DNA of 36,923 bases from an uncultured Lachnospiraceae bacterium (lineage in GTDB: Bacteria; Bacillota; Clostridia; Lachnospirales; Lachnospiraceae): positions 1-36,923 of the forward strand of contig CAJUSO010000035.1 of assembly GCA_910588965.1 (NCBI GenBank). Reading direction: 5' to 3'. Every line of letters begins with the position of its first letter. The first letter of the stretch is position 1. Both the position numbers and the translations under genes were made by a program. Below the pieces are notes generated by a model. That model worked only from the letters and a program-made list of their open reading frames with translations, ran no database searches and was not told where the DNA came from. Below, in pieces: positions 31,332 to 36,923 of the stretch.

Positions 31332-31411
31332 CACTTCTTTCTTTTTCTGTTCCTGTAACAGCACGGTTACCATGTTTCTTTCTTTTTCTGTTCCTGTATC
31401 AGCACGGTTAC
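31332..31411. repeat. 41-bp tandem duplication at the end of the GHKL kinase gene
   Basis: Two copies of a 41-bp unit, one difference in the shared 36 nt, start at about 31332 and 31373. The first in transcription order codes VTVLIQEQKKKE; the second follows the stop. Because 41 is not a multiple of 3, the duplication itself makes the present TAA stop. Without it, the frame would read on about 17 residues. Confidence 0.8.
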
Positions 31412-32782
31412 GCTAAATTCATTCTTGTTTGCCCTAATGTCCATATCTCCCATGTATTTATCCACTTCACGCTTTACATTGGATAGACCAATGCCATGCA
31501 GGGATATCCCCTTTCCTTTCGTGGAAACCGGGAGATTGGTTCTCGTATCGAATGCCACTTCCCCCTCAAATGAATTTTTAACATTTATCAGATAAAACTT
31601 TTTTTTCTGCCTGCCAGAAAGATAAATGTATTTTTTACCCTCTGCCATGTTTTCACAGGCTTCAAGGGCATTTTGCAGAAGATTGCTGAGAATTACCCCA
31701 ATATCATACGCATTATAGCCGTCTGGCTTTGGATAGGAAAACTCTGCCTTGAATTGTATGCCCTGTTTCTCTGCGGCTTTCTGCTTGTCATTCACTATCA
31801 CGTCTGTAATGGCATTCCCCGTCTTAATGGTAAGTTCAAAAACATCCATGCTTTCGTCCATTTGGCCTATATACTCCTCTATCTCCTCATAGCTGCCATT
31901 CCTGGCAAGCCCTTTGATATTCGTCAAATGGTTCCTCATTTCATGCTTCATCCGGCGTATGCCGTTATAAAACTGTTCTACTTCCTCCATCCGTTCCTGT
32001 ATTGCATAAACCTGCTGCTGTTCCACAAAATAATTTTCCTTTTCCTCCTGCAGCCCTACCATTTTCTGGTAGGACGCTATTGTGATTAAAATCCCCACAT
32101 AGAACAGAGCCGCAACCGCAGGCACAATCCCTAAAAATGCAGGATACTGCTCATAAAGCTGAATGATTAGGTTTTCGCCCACAATCAGCATAACATTGAA
32201 AATAATATTAACAAACAAAATCCCGGTCACTGGGATTAAAAGCAGGTAGCACAATTCTTTCGTGTACATCCTTAAGGTTTTTTTCTTCCATAACCGCACC
32301 ATAACGCACAGCATTAAGGAAAGCAGGACTCCTTGCAGCATCGCAACAAAAGCATAGCCCAATGCCGCACGGACGAAAATATCCCCAGCCATTTCCACTG
32401 CTTCTGCTTTTTGCCCAATGCGCCTGTCTAACAAGTAGCTTATGCTCCTCATGATTAGCGCACTTAACTTTCTGGCACAGAAAAAAAGCGCTCCCAAAAA
32501 GATTGTAAATTCCCTCCCCATATCCAAAAAACCAGAAGCCGCCGCTAAGAGGGCAATAACAGCGCCCATGCATATCCAGCCATAAACAGGCGTTGACATA
32601 CCGATGAAATACATAACCATATAAACCATAAAAACCATAAGGATTTTTTTTAGCCTGCTTTTCCCCTGTCCTTCCCCCCCTGCCATAAAGGGATAGAAGA
32701 AGGCCGCCATACAGGCCGCATGCGAAAACACCTGGATGCCTGACAGGATATCCATTACCAAGTGAAACCCAGCTTCATCCAA
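31367..32782 (-). CDS. GHKL-domain sensor histidine kinase, AgrC-like (471 aa), TTG start
   Basis: About six membrane segments fill the first 240 residues. A coiled linker (EEKENYFVEQQQVYAIQERMEEVEQFY) leads to the phospho-acceptor region RRMKHEMRNHLTNIKGL, with the His in KHEMRNH, and a GHKL-type ATPase domain with NLLQNALEAC, STKGKGISLHGIGLSNVKR. This is the AgrC/VirS peptide-sensor class, but no AgrB or AgrD is nearby, so the signal is unknown. The start is TTG at 32782 with GGGAGGG 7 nt upstream, within the end of the response-regulator gene 3 nt away; the next in-frame ATG is residue 10. The C-terminus was altered by a 41-bp duplication. Confidence 0.88.
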   Translation of the reverse strand: MDEAGFHLVMDILSGIQVFSHAACMAAFFYPFMAGGEGQGKSRLKKILMVFMVYMVMYFIGMSTPVYGWICMGAVIALLAAASGFLDMGREFTIFLGALFFCARKLSALIMRSISYLLDRRIGQKAEAVEMAGDIFVRAALGYAFVAMLQGVLLSLMLCVMVRLWKKKTLRMYTKELCYLLLIPVTGILFVNIIFNVMLIVGENLIIQLYEQYPAFLGIVPAVAALFYVGILITIASYQKMVGLQEEKENYFVEQQQVYAIQERMEEVEQFYNGIRRMKHEMRNHLTNIKGLARNGSYEEIEEYIGQMDESMDVFELTIKTGNAITDVIVNDKQKAAEKQGIQFKAEFSYPKPDGYNAYDIGVILSNLLQNALEACENMAEGKKYIYLSGRQKKKFYLINVKNSFEGEVAFDTRTNLPVSTKGKGISLHGIGLSNVKREVDKYMGDMDIRANKNEFSVTVLIQEQKKKETW

Positions 32783-32785
32783 CTC

Positions 32786-33505
32786 TTATCCCTCCCGCTG
32801 CATAAAATTCAGATACGCCTTTACAAAACTGCCGTACTTATACTTTGAAAGCGGAAGCTTATCCCCGTTTGTAAGTATGGCCTCTGTCCTGCTGTATTCT
32901 TCCACATAGGAAAGGTTGGCAAGATAGCCTTTGTGTATGCGGCAGAAACGTCCCTGCAGTTCTTCTTCCAACTCCCCGATTTTTGCATAATATTCCAGTT
33001 TCCCGTCTTTTGTATCAAGCACTATCTTATGTCCCTGGCTTTCCATGTAGTAAATATTTTCCAGCGGTATGGCTTTGTATGCCCCGGCGTACTGGATAAC
33101 CAGGGTTTTCTTCTTCTGTTCCGCTTCGGATAAAACCTTATCCAGCGCCCGGGTAAAAACCTCTGCAAATTTCTGCTCATCCACAGGTTTTACCAGATAT
33201 TGGAACGCGTCCACGTCAAAAGCGTCATAAACATATTTTTCATAGCCGGTAACGAAAATGATAAGGGGCTGCTTAATCTGCCCCATATCCCTTATCCGCC
33301 TCGCCATCCCCATACCGTCCATGCCGGACGCTGACTCCTTTAACCCTATATCCAAGAACAGTAAATCATGTTCCATGCCGCTTGACAGAAATTCATCAGC
33401 AGAAGCATACTCACTCATTTCACACTCTGCATCCTGCTCTCTGATAAGTGAGGTAAGATAACTCCTTATGTTCTTTTCATCGTCACATATCGCAATTTTT
33501 ATCAT
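32786..33505 (-). CDS. LytTR-family response regulator, AgrA-like (239 aa)
   Basis: A receiver domain (residues 1-120) has the acidic pair in ICDDEKNIRSYL and phospho-acceptor Asp52 in LLFLDIGLK, with conserved VTGYEKYVYDAF and LVKPVD. A LytTR DNA-binding domain (about 140-239) follows: IPLENIYYMESQGHKIVLDTKDGKLEYYAKIGELEEELQGRFCRIHKGYLANLSYVEEYSR. It should be phosphorylated by the GHKL kinase encoded 3 nt downstream. AAAGGAGGG lies close before the ATG at 33505. Its targets are unknown; the two genes downstream are candidates. Confidence 0.95.
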   Translation of the reverse strand: MIKIAICDDEKNIRSYLTSLIREQDAECEMSEYASADEFLSSGMEHDLLFLDIGLKESASGMDGMGMARRIRDMGQIKQPLIIFVTGYEKYVYDAFDVDAFQYLVKPVDEQKFAEVFTRALDKVLSEAEQKKKTLVIQYAGAYKAIPLENIYYMESQGHKIVLDTKDGKLEYYAKIGELEEELQGRFCRIHKGYLANLSYVEEYSRTEAILTNGDKLPLSKYKYGSFVKAYLNFMQREG

Positions 33506-33908
33506 ATGCCCTCCTTTGGTTCTCGCTTTAAATATCGGAACTTTAAAAGTTTAGCGAATGCCGATTGCGCAAAAACACCGTTTGATAGCACAACTGGACC
33601 AAAAAAACGATCAAGCATCCCAAACATCCAACCCTTTCTCTTTATCCATATTTATACATCATCCAAATTTTTATTGTAACGGAAAAAGCAAGCCATTTTC
33701 TGGCTTGCTATCCCTTCTTGCTATTTTCCTATTGATAAACGATTTCCCGCCCCACGGTTTCCCACACATGCTACCCGTTTCTTTTTCTACCCTTCCAAAA
33801 GCCTGCCTAACACTGCATATCTGTTGTTTCTAAGCTTTTCCGTAACTTGATATCTTCCTGTTTCCTCATATGCACATAAATGGATCATAGGTGGACTTGA
33901 TGGCGATA
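33506..33908. other. 403-nt gene-free stretch
   Basis: No ORF has a supported start. It holds a terminator-like hairpin (33687-33709) and, on the minus strand, the leader and promoter region of the LytTR operon, for which I find no clear -35/-10 pair. Confidence 0.5.
33687..33709 (-). terminator. Probable terminator of the 65-aa gene
   Basis: The stem AGCAAGCCA / TGGCTTGCT (9 bp) has a 5-nt loop and TTTT follows on the minus strand. It lies 200 nt after the stop, with no other gene between. Confidence 0.6.
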
Positions 33909-34106
33909 TTAAATCAATTCCAACGCCCTTTTATAGAATGGGTCTAATTCGCAACCGCAGCTTCCGCATTCTTTGTCAGCCTGCTTGATTGCTGATACTA
34001 AAGCGCCTTTATCGGCTTTTCCCTCTAACCATTGCTGTGCGGGAACCGATACCAAATCCCAACCAGATGCGGCGAACTTCTCCATAATAGATTTTAATTC
34101 TTCCAT
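33909..34106 (-). CDS. Small hypothetical protein with a C-x2-C-x-C motif (65 aa)
   Basis: I do not recognise the family. The sequence (MEELKSIMEKFAASGWDLVSVPAQQWLEGKADKGALVSAIKQADKECGSCGCELDPFYKRALELI) is helical, with three cysteines in ECGSCGCE near residues 47-52 that could bind a metal or form a disulfide. AAAGGAG is 8 nt before the ATG, so it is very probably translated. It lies between the LytTR operon and the DUF262 gene on the same strand. Confidence 0.75.
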   Translation of the reverse strand: MEELKSIMEKFAASGWDLVSVPAQQWLEGKADKGALVSAIKQADKECGSCGCELDPFYKRALELI

Positions 34107-34160
34107 AATGTAACTCCTTTCAAATAAGCAACCTTCGGTTTCTCAGCCTAATTCCTTTTT

Positions 34161-34313
34161 CTAAGTATACACATAATGATAAGATTTTTCAATTCCCCAA
34201 ACGGTTTTTTCCTGCCCTAAACGGCTGTCCATCTGCTTCCTCCCAGAAGGCTTCCAGGGAAACTTACCATCTTTATCTTCCGCCAATTCATAATCAACGG
34301 AAGATTGCAACTC
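34161..34313 (-). pseudogene. Fragment of a GNAT gene 3' end
   Basis: Positions 34285-34313 are identical to 29641-29669 inside the GNAT gene (29 nt, coding ELQSSVDYEL). The frame reads on for about 40 codons to a TAG at 34161, with no upstream part and a stop directly before. Nothing marks a start. It is a leftover of a second, related acetyltransferase gene. Confidence 0.6.
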
Positions 34314-34340
34314 CTATCCCACCCTAGCCTATACGGATTT

Positions 34341-36110
34341 TTAGGACAAACCCTCCCCAAACCTACGGATTACCTCTTCGCTGTCTTTACCAGAAATTTC
34401 CTTTCCAGTTACAGCCTCTATTGCACCAAGCAACATTTTGGCCCTGCTGATAATATGCCCTTGAAAATCATCCTTCCGGCAATATCCAACATCAATCCAA
34501 TGGGTACTGATATATTTATCAAGCACATCTGCTGCCACCTGGCCTTTGCCCTCAATTTTGGAGAGATACACGCTTGGGGCAACACCGCCAATTTCCCGGT
34601 TCGTAGAATATGTAATTGGCGTCTTATTGACCACCGAATTCCATAAGAGCTTATCATAACCTTGTTTTTCACAGTAGGATTTCGGGAAAATATGATGAAT
34701 ATCAACGCTTTCTGCTTGATAAACCGTGAAATCCATCTCCCTTCCAGATATAAAATCTTGGCAATGGTTTTTCAGGACAAGCGCCATAATCCCTTTATAA
34801 GCAGCCGATAATCTCGACTGCAGGCCTAACAGCCTGGTAGGATTGAAATAAGATTCCTGGACGGTTCTTGGCAGTTTGTTATTATCTGTTATCCATTCCA
34901 TAACCCCCACAACATCATAAACAAATCTGGTTTCATTCGCTCCACCATACATCTCACCAAACACCCCACACCAATACCACTGCTTTATCTTATTCTTGAT
35001 ATTGGCAGCTTTTATTTTGTTCCCTTCCGCCAATAAAGTACAGAGGACCGCCAGAGGGATAAACTGCGTAGTATATGGTAAATCCTTACTGGAAAATATC
35101 CTTTCTTCCTGCAAGATTTTTTCGGCTTCAAGGAATCCATCTGTCAGCATATCTGCATAAGATTTATACTGCTCCAGAGTAAGATTAAGCACATCTTTTT
35201 TCTTACAGCTTACTGTACCGCCTTTTTTGTATGTTGAGAGCAATGTACACGCTGTCAGGAAATCTGTTGCCGATATGATTGACAAAAGTTCAACGCTGGA
35301 AAACCTTTCTTTCCTTTCCTCCCAATCTTTCCTCAATTCAAAATCATCCATAGCAAAAACCGCTGTAACCAGCTCAAATACGGTAAGGGAAACCCCACCT
35401 GTATTTACATTTTCAAACACTTGGCACACTGCTTCTTTCGGAGTGTCCCTATCCAACAAAATAACCGGCATCTTATATTGGATGACAGGCATAATGATTT
35501 TGCTTTGGAATTCCATATATTCTGAAACCACAGTATTGTTGTGGTATTTCAAATAGCCCTGTTGCCATAGAAATGTCTTTGGCGTATCAAGGATAATATT
35601 CAGAGGAAACATTTTTTTCTCATACTCTTTCTCTGGGGCAGATAAATCCAAATCCATCTTCCTGCCAAATTCTGATGTTACCATCCTTGTTTCTGGCACA
35701 GAAATAATAGCATCAACCCTGTCCGCATTTGGGTCAACCGCTTTCTCAATATCAATATAGTAATAGCGCTGGATATCCTTCCCTTTGTCTGTTCTTGTAT
35801 GTACAGGATTCTGGCTAAATAAGGATGCGTAGATAGAAGTAAGCCTTTGCTGGCCATCAAGAATCAGTTCAGATGGAGTTACGTCCTGTGCAGCTGAACC
35901 CTCTAATCCCCTATATTTAAACCTGACATTAGCATTGCCATACTCTAAGAACATGGCAGCACCCACTGGGTAATTGCTTGTGATACTTGCAATCAGTGAT
36001 TTTATCCTGTTATCATCCCAAACCCATCCCCTCTGAAAATCTGGTAACTGAATATTCCCAGCAGCGATAAGTTTCATCAGTTCAGTAATTTGCCTGTCAT
36101 TTGTCTGCAT
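34341..36110 (-). CDS. DUF262/HNH (GmrSD-like) protein, probable antiphage nuclease (589 aa)
   Basis: The N-terminal DUF262 domain (ParB/Srx-like nucleotide-binding fold) shows the family pattern QLPDFQRGWVWDDNRIKSLIASI, YPVGAAMFLEY and the hallmark DGQQRL at 85-90. ENVNTGGVSLTVFELVTAVF follows, then a long helical middle. The C-terminal part contains DIHHIFPKSY (470-479) and NSVVNKTPITYSTNREIGG, the His-His-containing His-Me/HNH (DUF1524-type) nuclease motif. DUF262-DUF1524 proteins (GmrSD, BrxU, SspE-like) cut modified or phage DNA using NTP. It is full length, with AGGAGG before the ATG. The restriction-system relic lies just upstream. Confidence 0.88.
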   Translation of the reverse strand: MQTNDRQITELMKLIAAGNIQLPDFQRGWVWDDNRIKSLIASITSNYPVGAAMFLEYGNANVRFKYRGLEGSAAQDVTPSELILDGQQRLTSIYASLFSQNPVHTRTDKGKDIQRYYYIDIEKAVDPNADRVDAIISVPETRMVTSEFGRKMDLDLSAPEKEYEKKMFPLNIILDTPKTFLWQQGYLKYHNNTVVSEYMEFQSKIIMPVIQYKMPVILLDRDTPKEAVCQVFENVNTGGVSLTVFELVTAVFAMDDFELRKDWEERKERFSSVELLSIISATDFLTACTLLSTYKKGGTVSCKKKDVLNLTLEQYKSYADMLTDGFLEAEKILQEERIFSSKDLPYTTQFIPLAVLCTLLAEGNKIKAANIKNKIKQWYWCGVFGEMYGGANETRFVYDVVGVMEWITDNNKLPRTVQESYFNPTRLLGLQSRLSAAYKGIMALVLKNHCQDFISGREMDFTVYQAESVDIHHIFPKSYCEKQGYDKLLWNSVVNKTPITYSTNREIGGVAPSVYLSKIEGKGQVAADVLDKYISTHWIDVGYCRKDDFQGHIISRAKMLLGAIEAVTGKEISGKDSEEVIRRFGEGLS

Positions 36111-36272
36111 TATAATATCCTCCTAATCCATTTGAAAGCTGCCTGTCAGTTCCTAGGCATATTGGTTATTTTTTATGTTTTATAAGTATTTAGGACTTCC
36201 CAAAAATAGGATAGGCCCTACACGAATGGCAAACCATTTCCATCCTTTGGCACAAACGGTAAAAGCCCTCCG

Positions 36273-36434
36273 TCATAAGTAAATGAGTATTGTTTTCAGT
36301 AACTCGATTGCGGATTCTTCATCTGGATTATTTGTTCCTAATTCTCCTCGGAATGCTTTTGCAAGGATGGATTTTTTCATTAAATCAATTCTTTGCAAAA
36401 CGCATCCAGCTAATTGCGTAATTACTTCTTGCAC
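36273..36434 (-). pseudogene. Relic of hsdS (type I specificity subunit), C-terminal end only
   Basis: Read in the right frame, the segment gives VQEVITQLAGCVLQRIDLMKKSILAKAFRGELGTNNPDEESAIELLKTIL and a stop. The string LMKKSILAKAFRGELGTNNP is the well-known C-terminal signature of HsdS proteins. Nothing of the DNA-recognition domains remains. It is fused out of frame to the hsdR start at about 36434-36445. Confidence 0.8.
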
Positions 36435-36582
36435 TAGCAAGCATATACTTTACCATGATTTCTGCCAGCATCCCCTGCTTGATAACAGATGTGTTCGGGT
36501 CTGAATGGACGTATTTCTCAGACAGTTCTCCCAGCCTTGCCAAGTCGTCCCATCTAGTTTCCAGAAAAGTAAAGTTACCCAT
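36385..36582 (-). pseudogene. Relic of hsdR-like gene start (type I restriction subunit)
   Basis: The first 49 codons (MGNFTFLETRWDDLARLGELSEKYVHSDPNTSVIKQGMLAEIMVKYMLA) match the N-terminus of type I restriction subunit R proteins with a DUF4145-like start. The start at 36582 has GGAGG 7 nt upstream. Beyond about 36436 the sequence changes to the hsdS 3' end in another frame, and the frame closes at 36385. A deletion of several kb appears to have joined the two. It may still give a short peptide. Confidence 0.7.
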
Positions 36583-36776
36583 TCTCATGCCTCCTTCGTA
36601 TATTTCCTGCATCTGTCTTTGGATTGTTTTCTTGGCTCTATATGTATCATGATAGAAATTATTCCTTTCTGTGTGGATATTGTACCATTTATAGCCATAA
36701 TGTGACAAGTGAAAACTGCAAGCATTCCACGGCAAACACATTCGTGCGTTTGTCGTGCCAGAATATGCTTCTTGTA

Positions 36777-36805
36777 TTGACATTTTCCAGACCCCGTGCT
36801 ATACT
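36777..36805 (+). promoter_or_regulatory. Promoter of the ABC transporter gene
   Basis: TTGACA (36777-36782) and TATACT (36800-36805) are exactly 17 nt apart, near consensus. Transcription would start about 36812. Confidence 0.85.
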
Positions 36806-36856
36806 GTAAACAACCAATTAACTAAAAGGTTAAAAGCTATGGAGGGGGTGTTCTCT

Positions 36857-36923
36857 TTGTTAGAAGTGTCCGGCCTGTCTTTTCATTATCAACCTCATGT
36901 ACCTGTGCTGACCGATCTTACTT
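36857..36923 (+). CDS. ABC transporter ATP-binding protein, N-terminus only
   Basis: The frame reads LLEVSGLSFHYQPHVPVLTDLT and runs off the window. This is the typical start of an ABC ATPase domain: a first strand ending G-L-S-F-x-Y, then the linker to the P-loop, which lies outside. The start is probably TTG at 36857 with GGAGGGGG 8 nt upstream; an in-frame ATG at 36839 is possible but lacks a site. The substrate class cannot be told. Confidence 0.7.
   Translation, partial: MLEVSGLSFHYQPHVPVLTDLT

Overview
The window looks like the chromosome of a gut Firmicute of the Lachnospiraceae (Clostridia cluster XIVa). The signs are AGGAGG-type ribosome binding sites, moderate GC, small Lachnospiraceae-type families (DUF5721, DUF6440, CD3324-like), an acetyl-CoA-type MetA, a BlaI/BlaR1 pair and LytTR/GHKL signalling. 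This placement is inferred from gene content and composition; no rRNA is present.

Positions 1-8100 are nearly all minus strand. In transcription order: a membrane-anchored SH3 protein (6771-8036), a small helical protein (5926-6357), an RsuA/RluF-type pseudouridine synthase, ligA, metA and a P-loop kinase, ending at a strong terminator (1153-1193). A short ORF then overlaps the start of a coiled-coil protein (142-1005). A 36-bp tandem array lies between the pseudouridine synthase and ligA. A diverged ~62-bp intergenic repeat occurs at 7-68 and 6589-6650.

Positions 8100-18000 are a signalling block: tRNA-Arg(CCG), a membrane hybrid histidine kinase (847 aa), a blaI-blaR1 pair with two visible operators, a second, soluble-looking PAS hybrid kinase (1051 aa), a divergent small XRE regulator, a PAP2 phosphatase and tRNA-Gly(CCC). 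Both hybrid kinases carry two receiver domains and no DNA-binding output.

Positions 18000-27200 are mostly housekeeping or metabolic: a membrane-anchored FMN-bind-like protein, a DegV fatty-acid-binding protein, an M18 aminopeptidase followed by a transglutaminase-like exported protein, DUF5721, a cold-shock protein, an OLD-like AAA/TOPRIM ATPase with an inserted cysteine cluster, deoD, and azlC-azlD.

Positions 27300-36923 are lower in GC and look accessory. They hold an internally shortened GNAT acetyltransferase, an alpha/beta hydrolase, a CD3324-like HTH protein with a structured leader, a second GNAT plus a fragment of a related gene 4.6 kb away, a LytTR/GHKL two-component pair followed by a frameshifted gene and DUF6440, a 65-aa cysteine-containing protein, a DUF262/HNH GmrSD-like protein, and the relic of a type I restriction system in which the hsdR start is joined to the hsdS end. 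The window ends inside an ABC transporter ATPase gene that has a near-consensus promoter.

The most interesting items are the covarying intergenic repeat, the frameshift at a GTT-TAA site before DUF6440, the hsdR/hsdS relic beside DUF262, the OLD-like ATPase with its cysteine cluster, the coupled 34-aa ORF and the structured leader of the CD3324-like gene.
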